Made by a program: the position numbers and the translations under genes. 64,000 nucleotides of DNA from Mesorhizobium sp. 1M-11. GTDB lineage: Bacteria; Pseudomonadota; Alphaproteobacteria; Rhizobiales; Rhizobiaceae. The notes beneath the pieces were generated by a model. That model was not told the DNA's origin, did not search any database, and saw nothing but the letters and a program-made list of their open reading frames with translations. The first letter of the stretch is position 1. Each line of letters opens with the position of its first letter. Below, piece after piece: positions 19,976-28,411 of this stretch. The DNA is taken from assembly GCF_001303895.1 (NCBI RefSeq), contig NZ_LJSD01000017.1, positions 1 through 64,000 on the forward strand, in the 5' to 3' direction.

Positions 19976-20131
19976 ATGGCGAATTTCCTGACCCAGGCCG
20001 GTGCACGAAAATTACGCCACCGTGGCATTTCAGTGTCGCCTGTCGGCAATGCCGGTGCATTGCTGCCTTACGCGGTTTTCGCGGTTTCCTTCCTTTTCGC
20101 AAGTGCTTTCATCTTCGGGCTTGTGCCCTGA
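19976..20131 (+). CDS. 51-residue single-pass membrane protein
   Basis: A small gene with a consensus Shine-Dalgarno GGAGG (19966-19970) five bases before the ATG. The product has a basic N-terminus (RKLRHR at residues 11-16) followed by one hydrophobic segment from about residue 29 to 50 (LLPYAVFAVSFLFASAFIFG), then a short tail. It lies 80 bases upstream of the LLM-like gene, with a hairpin between. I recognise no family. The translation signal, the membrane segment and the position argue for a real gene. A longer frame over the same bases in another phase has no such signal. Confidence 0.6.
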   Translation: MANFLTQAGARKLRHRGISVSPVGNAGALLPYAVFAVSFLFASAFIFGLVP

Positions 20132-20135
20132 GCTA

Positions 20136-20154
20136 CAGGCGATGTGATCGCCTG
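20136..20154 (+). other. Hairpin between the small membrane gene and the LLM-like gene
   Basis: A perfect 8-bp stem (CAGGCGAT/ATCGCCTG) closes a 3-base loop 5 bases after the small gene's stop. No T-run follows, so it is not a classical terminator. It may stabilise the upstream message or reduce read-through into the next gene. Confidence 0.5.
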
Positions 20155-20211
20155 CCATTCCAAAGGAGTTGAACCGCCCGCCTGTCCACCACAACAAAGG
20201 GAGAAGTTGTG

Positions 20212-21141
20212 ATGAGCGTTGTGTTCACTTTTGTACCCCCTGCAACTGCCGATCAACCGGACGCATCGTTCAAAGGGCATGTCTCCGGAAAACGGGTCAC
20301 CGCCGCTTCGGCGTGGCGTGCCGGCTTTCAGTCCTGGCTGTCTGACGGGCAGGGTGAGCTTGGCGCTGTCGATCTCGCCTTCATGAGACAGAGCGAACCG
20401 CAGCAAATTGTGCTGACCCACGGCGCGGGTGAACTCGATCCCGTCACCGCGGCCCGCCGGCTGGCGGCCTTGCAGCTTCAATACAACGGCAGGATTGCGC
20501 TGCGTGTTCCTGCGCGGGGACTGATCGATACGGATCAGCAGCCGAGCCATATCGCCTTCTGGCGGCGTGTCGACGAATACATCACGCTCCTGAAGCGACT
20601 GTGGGCGAATGAGAAACCGATCGATCACGAAGGTCCCTTCTACAGCATCGTCGGCGGCTTCGTGCCGCGTAAGGGCGCGCGCGGCATCGTCGTGCCGATC
20701 CGCATGGGTGGACTCTCCGGAACGGCCCTGAACGTCGCGGGAAAACATGCCGACATCTTCGAGCTTGCCGCTGTGTCGCCGGACGAGGCCCGCTTGTTGG
20801 CGAGCCGAGTTCGTTCCGCCGCAGCGCGGCATGGCCGGCAGGGCAAGGTTCGTTTCGCACTGCCGGTCGTCTTTGACGCAGCAGGCCGGGAAACCGCAGC
20901 CTCAGGCGAGGTAAATCTGTCGCGACAGCCGGCCCAGGCGGCTCTTCAATTGCTGGGCTTCGTTGATGCCGGTGTTTCTGAGTTTATGGTCAGGGGAATC
21001 CGGAAAGCCGAGGATCTTGACGCTTTCGAACATGTGGCGTCCTTCGTTCAGAACTCGTCGGCGCGGCGCGAAGCCGCATGGGCGGCAAATTCCGGCGTCG
21101 CCGCTGGTCGCTTCGATATGGCAGCCGTTCGAAACTCCTGA
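20212..21141 (+). CDS. Luciferase-like (LLM class) oxidoreductase-related protein
   Basis: A 309-residue protein resembling the flavin-dependent LLM monooxygenases (SsuD-like, which release sulfite from alkanesulfonates). The match is seen in HIAFWRRVDEYITLLKRLW, in DHEGPFYSIVGGF and in GKHADIFELAAVSPDEA. The usual N-terminal barrel strands are short or divergent, so full catalytic competence is uncertain. The ATG at 20212 is 8 bases after AGGGAG; a GTG at 20209 is an alternative. It is convergent with the FAD/NAD(P)-binding gene, a plausible partner for electron supply or sulfur chemistry, though this is inference. Confidence 0.7.
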   Translation: MSVVFTFVPPATADQPDASFKGHVSGKRVTAASAWRAGFQSWLSDGQGELGAVDLAFMRQSEPQQIVLTHGAGELDPVTAARRLAALQLQYNGRIALRVPARGLIDTDQQPSHIAFWRRVDEYITLLKRLWANEKPIDHEGPFYSIVGGFVPRKGARGIVVPIRMGGLSGTALNVAGKHADIFELAAVSPDEARLLASRVRSAAARHGRQGKVRFALPVVFDAAGRETAASGEVNLSRQPAQAALQLLGFVDAGVSEFMVRGIRKAEDLDAFEHVASFVQNSSARREAAWAANSGVAAGRFDMAAVRNS

Positions 21142-21211
21142 AGCTCTGCAGCAACTGCGTGCAAGGCGGTGCGGACCAAGGTTCGCGCCGCCTTTACCGT
21201 TGTGAAGCGGC

Positions 21212-22579
21212 CTAGCGGAACCCTGGGGCTGCTCGTTGCGTCAGTTGCCCGGCCAATTTGGCGGTCTGGTTGCGGATGTCAGGTACGGCGTCGATTTCGA
21301 AAAATGTTCCGCGGGTGAGGGGACCGACCGCAAAGAGACGGTCGGAAGCGGCGCCGTTGCGGTCGATCACCGCACAATCCAGCGTCACATCGAGGCCAAG
21401 GCGCAGTGGATCGGGGCGGGCAAGGCCTCGATCGGTCAAGGAGCGGATCACCGCGACCGAACCTGTGGAGACGTCCTTGACGATACCGGTGCAGTCATAG
21501 ACGCGGCCAACTCTTAAGGTCTCGGGCTCTCGCGCGCGGCGAGGCAAGAGCTTCACCACGCTGTCGCCATTGTCGGAGCCCGTGCCGAGCACACGTGCGG
21601 CAAGCAGCTTCAAACGGCCGGTATGCACGGCCTGGTTCACGCGGGCATGAATCTGCGGCGGCATGCGGTGGCGATGGATGTCCCACCATGCCTTGGTATG
21701 TTCGAGGAAGCGCCGTTTGGCGGTGGACGGCCAGTTCTGCCAGATGCGCTGGTTGAAGGGTCTCAGCCCATCGACGACATCGCGCCAGTTGCCGCCGGCC
21801 TTTTCCGTCTCGCGCACCAGTTTGTGGAACCAGTCGACGAAATAGGATAGCTCGGTACCAAGGGGGATATCGGCGCTGTCCAGCTTGATCGGATTGCCCT
21901 TCTGGTGCGGCCAGGGCAGGAGCCCGCGCCGAGATACGGCGATGATCTTGCCCCGGTGCCCTCGATGTTCGAGCGTCAGCCAGGCATCGACCATGCTCAA
22001 GCCGGTGCCGAGGATGAGCACGGGCGCGTCGGGATTCAACGGCGTATCATCGTCAGAGCCTATACGGACCGCGAAATTCTGGTCAGGCGCAGGTTCTTGA
22101 TCGTGGCCGGTGGCTAGAACGGCTACATGGCCAACGAGGCTTGTGCCGTCGGCCAGCCGCGCTTCCACCCCTGCTGATGTTGTTGTGACGCCAAGGCATT
22201 CCTGCTGCACAAGTCGCAAGCGCCCCGTCGCGCGTTCACGCTCGGCGATGCTTTCAAGTATGTCCTGCAGATAGCGCCCGTAGGTGCTGCGCGGGGTATA
22301 GACGGGACCTGCATCCACAGGCACAAGCTGCTTTTCCTGAAGCCAGCGCCAATAGTGTGACGGATCGTTGGGAAAGGCGCTCATATTGGTGGCTGCGACG
22401 TTCAGCAGGTGATCGGGCAGGGCGGCGGAATAGGCCATGCCCTTGCCGAAGCTGTCGCGGCGTTCGACCAGGGTAACGCGTAGGCCCGGATCGTCAGAGC
22501 GCAACAGATGCGCAGTCAGCATGACGCCACTGGCGCCACCGCCAACAATGATGACGGAATTGCGCGAACGTTCGATCAT
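21212..22579 (-). CDS. FAD/NAD(P)-binding protein (YdhS-like)
   Basis: A 455-residue flavoprotein of the FAD-NAD(P)-binding (NAD_binding_9) family. The N-terminal dinucleotide fold is VGGGASG at residues about 12-18, with an acidic ERRD end of the second strand. SFGKGMAYS and LLNVAATNMSAF are hallmarks of this family. A second nucleotide fold (LILGTGLSMVDAWLTL) lies near residue 190. Family members are poorly characterised, so the reaction is unknown. A 31-bp inverted repeat sits directly in front of its ribosome-binding site. Confidence 0.82.
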   Translation of the reverse strand: MIERSRNSVIIVGGGASGVMLTAHLLRSDDPGLRVTLVERRDSFGKGMAYSAALPDHLLNVAATNMSAFPNDPSHYWRWLQEKQLVPVDAGPVYTPRSTYGRYLQDILESIAERERATGRLRLVQQECLGVTTTSAGVEARLADGTSLVGHVAVLATGHDQEPAPDQNFAVRIGSDDDTPLNPDAPVLILGTGLSMVDAWLTLEHRGHRGKIIAVSRRGLLPWPHQKGNPIKLDSADIPLGTELSYFVDWFHKLVRETEKAGGNWRDVVDGLRPFNQRIWQNWPSTAKRRFLEHTKAWWDIHRHRMPPQIHARVNQAVHTGRLKLLAARVLGTGSDNGDSVVKLLPRRAREPETLRVGRVYDCTGIVKDVSTGSVAVIRSLTDRGLARPDPLRLGLDVTLDCAVIDRNGAASDRLFAVGPLTRGTFFEIDAVPDIRNQTAKLAGQLTQRAAPGFR

Positions 22580-22590
22580 CGTCGCTCCTC

Positions 22591-22621
22591 CCTTAAGTCC
22601 ATAAGGATAGTAAACTTAAGG
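22591..22621 (-). promoter_or_regulatory. Operator-like inverted repeat before the FAD/NAD(P)-binding gene
   Basis: Arms CCTTAAGT (22591-22598) and ACTTAAGG (22614-22621) are perfect 8-bp inverted repeats with a 15-base spacer. They end 11 bases upstream of the ATG at 22579, immediately before its GGAG sequence. Position and symmetry fit a repressor site; the regulator is unknown. Confidence 0.5.
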
Positions 22622-22715
22622 ATGATTGCGCGAAACGAAATCCTGAAATTGGGAGAGGAGGTGACAAGCTAATTCGGTTCAGCAGGCTGCAAATGGAACG
22701 GTTTTGCTCGGCAAG

Positions 22716-22734
22716 GCTTGTAACACGTACAAGC
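22716..22734. promoter_or_regulatory. 19-bp perfect palindrome in a 315-base gene-free gap
   Basis: GCTTGTA (22716-22722) and TACAAGC (22728-22734) are perfect inverted repeats with a 5-base spacer. The gap 22580-22894 otherwise shows only the 22591-22621 repeat and no convincing gene. The site is 137 bases upstream of the FAD/NAD(P)-binding gene and downstream of the decarboxylase, so it more likely serves the former. Confidence 0.45.
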
Positions 22735-22894
22735 ATTCAAACGATTGACATCGGAATGTACGTCTTCAGCCGACGTCGCAGGTTGGCTGAGGCCTTGTGT
22801 AAACCGGTTGACCCCACCGGGCGAACGCCGTCCCCAATTCTCGCATTGGCTTGTTGAGCGCTGCAGTATTGGAAGATGCCACGGCGCCTCGTTG

Positions 22895-25201
22895 CTACTC
22901 CTTCAGCGCCCAGGCGTGGTAATTGCCGTCGACCACCTCGGTACCTTCGACTTCCTTCTCGAAGCCGGGGAAGGTCTTACCCCATTGCTGCAGTGAGCGG
23001 ATGTAGGACAGCCATGGGCCGTTGGCCGGCCCGAAGCTTTCGCCAGGCATGATGATCGGAATGCCCGGTGGGTAGGGGATCACGCCGACGCCAGAGACCC
23101 GGTTCGCAAGCTTTTCGACCGGCAGCAGTTCGGCTTCTCCGGCCATCAGCTTGTTGGAGGCGCGGCGAGGCAACAACACCGGCTTCGGCAGCGTGCCAAA
23201 CGCCTGGGCCTGCCAATGGTCCATGCGGTTCGTTTTCATGTGCTCGAACATCAGGTCGGAAAGGTCCTTCAGCCCCATGCCGACGTATTTTTCAGGCGCC
23301 GCTGCGATCAGATCCGGCAGGCAATGTTCGAGTGGACGGTTAGCGTCATAATCGCGCTTGAAGTCGAGCAATACGCCCATCAGCGTGCCCCATTTGCCCT
23401 TGGTGATACCGATTGAAAACAGGCACAGCACCATGAAGTCGGTGGTGCGCGAAGGGATGATGCCGAAACGATAGAGGTAGGACGACAGGATCGCTGCCGG
23501 GATACCTTTGTTCTCCATATTGCCGTCGTCGCCCATACCGGGGCAGACGATGCCGACCTTGATCGGGTCGAGCATGCACCAGTTGTCCGGCAAACCGTCG
23601 AAACCGTGCCATTTGTCGCCGGAATGGAAGGTCCAGCAGTCGGGGTCCGCGGCCAGTTGCTTCGGATCAGCGTCGGCGAAAGCGACTTTCTTGCCGGTTT
23701 TGGCGTCCTTCACCTTGGGCGCATTCCAGGGCCAGAAGAACCACTCCTTCTTGTCCGCATATTCGCGGTGCGCGCGGGCCAGAGTCTGGCGGAAGGTAAT
23801 TGCCTCTTCGATAACTTCATCCGTCAGTGCCTTGCCGCTCGGCCCGTCCATCATCGCGGCACCAATCTCGTTGGACGCAATGATGGCGTAGAGCGGCGAG
23901 GTCGTCGTCTGCGCCATGTAGCTTTCGTTGAAACGGCTGTGCTCGATCGGATTGCGGCCGTTGCGGACATGGATGTAGGACGATTGCGACAGAGCCGCGA
24001 GCAACTTGTGTGTCGACTGGGTGGCGAAGACCGTCGGGCCGTCAGTCTTGTGCGCCTTGGCGTCGCCGCGCATGGCGAAACGGTTCTTGTAGATCGGGTT
24101 GAAGCGGGCATAGCCGTACCAGGCTTCATCCAGATGGATACGATCGACACTCTTGGCGAGAAGCTCCTCTACCTGGGAGGAATCGTAGCAGAGCCCGTCA
24201 TAGGTGGAGTTGGTGACCACGGCGTAGACCGGCTCTTTCTTCGTCGCATGTTCTTTCAACGGATGTTTGGCAAGCTTGGCTTTGACCTCTTTCGGATCGA
24301 ACTGTTCCGGCGGAATTGGTCCAATGATGCCGTAGCGATTGCGTGTTGGCACGAAGAAGACGGGAATGCCGCCCGACAGGATCAGGCCCTGTTCGATCGA
24401 TTTGTGGCAATTGCGATCGCAAAGCGCGAACTGGCCATCGCCCACCACCGCGCCGAAGATGGTGCGGTTGGCGCCCGACGTGCCGGTAAGCACGGAATAG
24501 GAGCGGTGCGAGCCAAAAACGCGTGACGCATAGGATTCTGCCTCCCCGATAGGGCCGATGTGGTCGAGCAATGAGCCCAGCCCGCCACGTTCGATGCCGG
24601 TGTCGGTACGGAACAGGTTCTCGCCGAAGAAATCGAAGAAGATGCGGCCCGCCGGGTGTTTGGTGAAGGCGACGCCACCCTGGTGGCCGGGCGCGGCCCA
24701 GGAATATTCGGCGACATTCATGTAGTCGAGCAACGCCTTGTTGAACGGCGGCAGAAGATCGTGCTGATAACGCTGGATCGCCGCCGCGATGCGGCTGGCG
24801 ATGAAGGGCGTGGTATCGGACAGGAGCCACACATATTCGTCCGAATATTGCATCACTTCGACGGTGAGGTCGTCGCGGCTGGCATGATCGGCCATCAGCA
24901 CGATTGGCACGTCGGCATTGCGGTTGCGGATTGTCTTCAGCAAGTCGAGCCCGTCAGCGCGGGACAGGCCCTCCTTCCGCTCGCGTGTCCAGTCGATCAG
25001 GATCGCATCGAGCGAAGCATCCGAGACGATCACCGATCTGCCGTCGTGATAGTTGACGGCCTCCACGACCTCTATGTCGCGCGATGTCAGTTCGTCTGCC
25101 AAGGCGCGCACAGCGCGCCCGCCGATGCTTGTCGGCTGCGCCAGCTTGTCGTCAACGATGAGGACTTTTGTCTTCTGCAGCTTGATCGTGCGTTCGAGCA
25201 T
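22895..25201 (-). CDS. Orn/Lys/Arg decarboxylase (acid-inducible type)
   Basis: A 768-residue PLP decarboxylase of the AdiA/CadA/SpeF group, which consumes a proton by turning a basic amino acid into a polyamine or agmatine. Residues 1-130 form the receiver-like wing domain typical of the family (KVLIVDDK). The PLP Lys is in FATQSTHKLLAALSQ, with HLDEAWYGY and SGANRTIF for cofactor binding. Features look closest to the arginine/lysine enzymes, but the substrate cannot be fixed by eye. The ATG at 25201 overlaps the stop of the antiporter gene (TGATG). It is the last gene of a four-gene operon read from 28184 downward. Confidence 0.9.
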   Translation of the reverse strand: MLERTIKLQKTKVLIVDDKLAQPTSIGGRAVRALADELTSRDIEVVEAVNYHDGRSVIVSDASLDAILIDWTRERKEGLSRADGLDLLKTIRNRNADVPIVLMADHASRDDLTVEVMQYSDEYVWLLSDTTPFIASRIAAAIQRYQHDLLPPFNKALLDYMNVAEYSWAAPGHQGGVAFTKHPAGRIFFDFFGENLFRTDTGIERGGLGSLLDHIGPIGEAESYASRVFGSHRSYSVLTGTSGANRTIFGAVVGDGQFALCDRNCHKSIEQGLILSGGIPVFFVPTRNRYGIIGPIPPEQFDPKEVKAKLAKHPLKEHATKKEPVYAVVTNSTYDGLCYDSSQVEELLAKSVDRIHLDEAWYGYARFNPIYKNRFAMRGDAKAHKTDGPTVFATQSTHKLLAALSQSSYIHVRNGRNPIEHSRFNESYMAQTTTSPLYAIIASNEIGAAMMDGPSGKALTDEVIEEAITFRQTLARAHREYADKKEWFFWPWNAPKVKDAKTGKKVAFADADPKQLAADPDCWTFHSGDKWHGFDGLPDNWCMLDPIKVGIVCPGMGDDGNMENKGIPAAILSSYLYRFGIIPSRTTDFMVLCLFSIGITKGKWGTLMGVLLDFKRDYDANRPLEHCLPDLIAAAPEKYVGMGLKDLSDLMFEHMKTNRMDHWQAQAFGTLPKPVLLPRRASNKLMAGEAELLPVEKLANRVSGVGVIPYPPGIPIIMPGESFGPANGPWLSYIRSLQQWGKTFPGFEKEVEGTEVVDGNYHAWALKE

Positions 25202-26526
25202 CACGCTCCTCCGTGTCGGGTCGTGGGGGACTTGGCGTAATCGTTTCGGCGGATGGCCGCGTAGAAGGGCACGCTGAGGAACAGGAAGATCATCGCGCTG
25301 CGCACGGTATCGGCATCTGAGCCTGCTACCGCACCCAGGCAATAGGCAGTGGCGATCACCGCAACACCGATAGCGAATGCCGCCTTCTTGCGGTTCGCGT
25401 CGAGGCCGAAGGCCTTCAGATAAGTCACTGATGTATAAAGGTAAGGCAACAGCGTTAGCACCACGGCCATGTTGATCACCTCCTCGAATTGCTGGTTGAG
25501 CGACGCGGAAGCGGTTGCGATGATGATCGCCGACATCAACATGCCGGAAATGATGAAATTCCAGATCGGCACGCCGGACCCCGATATCAGGCCGAACTCG
25601 CGTGGAAACATGCCGTCATTGGCTGCTGCTTGCGCCGATTGCGAGATGGTCAGCGTCCAGCCGATCAGCGATGCGCCAGCTTTCAGGATAGCGCAGAGCG
25701 CGATGGCCAGCGCGCCGAATGTACCAACGACATGACTGGCGGCGAGCGAGAACGGCGCTTCGGAGTTCTTGAGCTGGTCGACCGGAACCATACCCATCAA
25801 TACGACGCAGGTGCTGATGTAGAGGAAGGTGGCGAGCGCCAGGCCGAGCATTGTGGCAAGCGGTACGTTGCGTCGAGGGTTCTCGATGACCGCAGCTGCC
25901 ACGGAAGCACTTTCTATGCCCATGAAGGCCCATAGCGCGATGGCTGCGCTCGACATGGTGGCGTTCAGCGTCGAGAGATTGCCGGGATTCCAGCTTGCCC
26001 TGAAGATGCTGGGATCGAACCATGCCCAGCCGACCACGGAAATGACGATCAGAACGACTGTGGCAATGCCTGCCGACCAGCTGGTGATAAAGCCGACGAA
26101 ACGCGGGCCGACGAGGTTGATGACGACCGAGAGCCAGATCAGTGCGACGCCACAGATGGTGGCGAGCAGCGGAATCTTGAGCGCCGGGAAGAACTGGGTA
26201 AGGTAACCGACGACGGTGGTGGCGACGGCGACATTGCCGACCAGATTGGCGCTCCAGTAGACGTAGTTGGTCTGGAAGCCAGGGTAGCGGCCGAAGGTCT
26301 CTCGCGCATAGGCATAAGGCCCGCCGGCTTGCGGGTCGACGGTGCCGAGTTGAGCAAACATGACAGCAAGTGCGGCCGCGCCGATCGTGCCGGCAATCCA
26401 GCCATAGATCGATATTGTGCCGATGGTTGCCATCGTCGCGGGCAAAAGGAAGATGCCGGTGCCAACCATGTTCACCGTCACCAGCATGGTAGCCATGAAC
26501 AGGCCCATCTTTTTCTCGGTTACCAT
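25201..26526 (-). CDS. APC-family basic amino acid/polyamine antiporter (first copy)
   Basis: A 441-residue inner-membrane protein with about 12 membrane segments of the amino acid-polyamine-organocation family (AdiC/CadB/PotE group). The GTGIFLLPA motif in the first helix is the substrate-backbone binding loop. ANLVGNVAVATT and WAFMGIESAS are family segments in the middle helices. Such carriers exchange a basic amino acid for its decarboxylation product. Its 3' end overlaps the decarboxylase start by one base, so it is the natural partner. The ATG at 26526 is preferred over the GTG one codon upstream. Confidence 0.88.
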   Translation of the reverse strand: MVTEKKMGLFMATMLVTVNMVGTGIFLLPATMATIGTISIYGWIAGTIGAAALAVMFAQLGTVDPQAGGPYAYARETFGRYPGFQTNYVYWSANLVGNVAVATTVVGYLTQFFPALKIPLLATICGVALIWLSVVINLVGPRFVGFITSWSAGIATVVLIVISVVGWAWFDPSIFRASWNPGNLSTLNATMSSAAIALWAFMGIESASVAAAVIENPRRNVPLATMLGLALATFLYISTCVVLMGMVPVDQLKNSEAPFSLAASHVVGTFGALAIALCAILKAGASLIGWTLTISQSAQAAANDGMFPREFGLISGSGVPIWNFIISGMLMSAIIIATASASLNQQFEEVINMAVVLTLLPYLYTSVTYLKAFGLDANRKKAAFAIGVAVIATAYCLGAVAGSDADTVRSAMIFLFLSVPFYAAIRRNDYAKSPTTRHGGA

Positions 26527-26535
26527 CACACGGCT

Positions 26536-26841
26536 CTAGTTGGCGGCCGGAGCAGTCGTTGCCGGTGCGGTCGGCACCTCGGCTCCGGGTGTAGTGGGGG
26601 CCGGTGCTGGTGCTGGCCCTGTGTCCGGCTGCGGTCGCAGCACGCGCAGATGCTTGTTGCCTGGCTGCGGAAGCAAGGCATTATCGGTTGGCTCGCTTGG
26701 CGGCAGGTGCCCGCGGTGGAAGTGGGCCACCTTCTCGAAATCTGCCCGCACTTCCGGGAAGCGCGCGAAGGCGTAGACGATCAGCACAGCCAGCAGCACC
26801 AGGATGCCGGTGGTGCGCCAGGCCGAATGGTGCTCTGCCAT
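26536..26841 (-). CDS. Small membrane-anchored Ala/Pro-rich protein
   Basis: A 101-residue protein with one membrane segment (ILVLLAVLIVYAFARF, about residues 11-26). A hydrophilic region follows with FHRGHLPPSEP and a C-terminal Ala/Pro/Thr-rich tail of about 35 residues. It lies between the two antiporter genes, 2 bases after one and about 9 before the other, so it is part of the operon. I recognise no family. The tight spacing suggests a role with the antiporters, such as assembly, gating or envelope anchoring; this is inference. Confidence 0.75.
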   Translation of the reverse strand: MAEHHSAWRTTGILVLLAVLIVYAFARFPEVRADFEKVAHFHRGHLPPSEPTDNALLPQPGNKHLRVLRPQPDTGPAPAPAPTTPGAEVPTAPATTAPAAN

Positions 26842-26843
26842 GT

Positions 26844-28184
26844 TCAGGCCTCGCTCTTGTCCAATGGGAATGCCGCCGGATGGGTGCGATTGTAGTTGAG
26901 TGCGTAGAGACCGATACAGGCCAGCGATACGACCATTGCCCACATCACTTCCTTGGCGTCAGAACCGACGATAGCCCAGAGCGAGTAGGCGAAGGCGACG
27001 ATCATCATGATGGTGTAAAGCGCCTTCGACGAGCCGAGATGGCCATGGCCGACCAGGAGCAGTGCTGCGCAGGTGTAGATGTAAGGCACCAGCACGAACA
27101 GCACCGTGATCGATGACACCACGCCGAACTGCTGGCTGGCGCTCGGTGAGATGGTGGTAAGCTGGAAGATGGTCATCAGTACGCCGACGACGAGCAGGCC
27201 AGCCACCGGCACGCCATTCTTGTTCACTTTACCAAAGATTGCCGGAAAGAGGTTGTCGTCGGCTGCCGCCTTCGCGGTCTGACCAGTAACAAGCACCCAG
27301 CCACCGAGCGATCCCAGGCACCCCAGCGCCGCGCACAACGCCACGATGCCGCCGCCTAAATCGCCGATGGCGACGCGAACGGCATCGCCGTAGGGCGAGG
27401 CGGACTTCTGCAGCACGTCGTTGGGGATGATGCCCATGATGGCAGTGGTGGATAGCACGTAGCAGACAGCAGCGATCAGCACGCCACCAACGGTGGCGAT
27501 CGGCACGTTGCGCTTAGGATTGGCGACGACGCCGGCTGCGGCAGCTGCGGTCTCGACGCCCATGAAGGACCACAATGTCACATTGAGCGTGCTCTGGATC
27601 GCGCCGATGGTGGACAGGCCACTGACATTCCAGGCCGCGAGATAAGTCTCGCTGCGGAACCAGAACCAGCCGAAGATGGCCACGCCGACGATCGGAACCA
27701 GCGCAAAGACCGTGGTGACGGACTGCACCCGTGTTACCAGGCTGGGGCCAAGGATGTTGAGGAAAACGAACAGCCACAGGATGGCGATGCTGACGCCGGT
27801 GGCGACCAGAGGCTGCTTCAGGATGGGCAGGAAATAACTGAGATAGCCGACGCCGACGACGACCATGGCGATGTTGCCGATCCAGCCGACGATCCAGTAG
27901 AGCAGGTTGGTCTGGAAGCCGAGGGCCGGGCCAAAGGCGCGGCGAGCGTAGGCGTAGGAACCTCCAGGGCTGTCGTCGATCGATGACATCTTGGCATAGA
28001 CCAGGGCCAGCGCGATGGCGCCGGCGATGGTGACCGCCCACCCGAAGATGGCAATGCCGCCGGTTGCCGCGAGATTGGCCGGCAGCATGAAGACGCCTGA
28101 ACCCATGATACAACCGGCAACCATCATGGTTGCCGCAACGACGCCTACCTTGCCGGTTTCTGATTGTGCCGTATCCGTCGCCAT
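26844..28184 (-). CDS. APC-family basic amino acid/polyamine antiporter (second copy)
   Basis: A 446-residue membrane carrier homologous to the downstream antiporter, with about 12 membrane segments. The first-helix loop is [11 protein letters not shown] and the sixth-helix region reads [16 protein letters not shown], both typical of AdiC/CadB/PotE relatives. It is the promoter-proximal gene of the decarboxylase operon. Two non-identical antiporters with one decarboxylase could allow two substrates or separate import and export; which one serves the decarboxylase cannot be told from sequence. Confidence 0.88.
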   Translation of the reverse strand: MATDTAQSETGKVGVVAATMMVAGCIMGSGVFMLPANLAATGGIAIFGWAVTIAGAIALALVYAKMSSIDDSPGGSYAYARRAFGPALGFQTNLLYWIVGWIGNIAMVVVGVGYLSYFLPILKQPLVATGVSIAILWLFVFLNILGPSLVTRVQSVTTVFALVPIVGVAIFGWFWFRSETYLAAWNVSGLSTIGAIQSTLNVTLWSFMGVETAAAAAGVVANPKRNVPIATVGGVLIAAVCYVLSTTAIMGIIPNDVLQKSASPYGDAVRVAIGDLGGGIVALCAALGCLGSLGGWVLVTGQTAKAAADDNLFPAIFGKVNKNGVPVAGLLVVGVLMTIFQLTTISPSASQQFGVVSSITVLFVLVPYIYTCAALLLVGHGHLGSSKALYTIMMIVAFAYSLWAIVGSDAKEVMWAMVVSLACIGLYALNYNRTHPAAFPLDKSEA

Positions 28185-28300
28185 AAGCTTTGTCCCTCGA
28201 AATCGTGCTGCCTGGATTGCGACATTTTTATTTAAGTAAACAAACAGATATTGGTAATTTCCCCGACGCTAATTCTTTAAGATCGGATTCGTCAACAGAT

Positions 28301-28320
28301 AAACAAGGTTTATCTTGTTT
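28301..28320. promoter_or_regulatory. A/T-rich inverted repeat upstream of the decarboxylase operon
   Basis: AAACAAG (28301-28307) and CTTGTTT (28314-28320) are perfect 7-bp arms with a 6-base spacer, extended by flanking GAT/ATC with one extra base. The surrounding 28200-28320 is notably A/T-rich compared with the genes and is the likely promoter region of the operon starting at 28184. Confidence 0.45.
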
Positions 28321-28371
28321 TATCGGCCGACAGCCAGACCGGTATCTTGCGGAATACTATTAATGCCAATG

Positions 28372-28396
28372 AGGCGCGGCCAATCACGCCGCGCCT
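28372..28396 (-). terminator. Possible terminator hairpin after the PepSY gene
   Basis: Perfect 8-bp arms AGGCGCGG (28372-28379) and CCGCGCCT (28389-28396) lie 16 bases beyond the PepSY stop. There is no T-run on the minus strand, so termination strength is doubtful. Confidence 0.4.
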
Positions 28397-28411
28397 TGAA
28401 AAGGTGATTTT

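Noticed and set aside
19957..20172. A 71-codon plus-strand frame over the small membrane gene
   Set aside because: It is in a different phase from the GGAGG-led ATG at 19976, is Cys/Arg-rich and has no domain or ribosome site.
22695..22719. GGAAC-N18-TT match on the plus strand
   Set aside because: No plus-strand gene follows and the GGAAC is isolated from the island; it is probably a chance match and shows that the motif alone is not proof.
22895..25201. Receiver-like domain at the N-terminus of the decarboxylase as a novel fusion
   Set aside because: The wing domain of AdiA/CadA-type decarboxylases has this fold as standard, so it is not a new regulator fusion.
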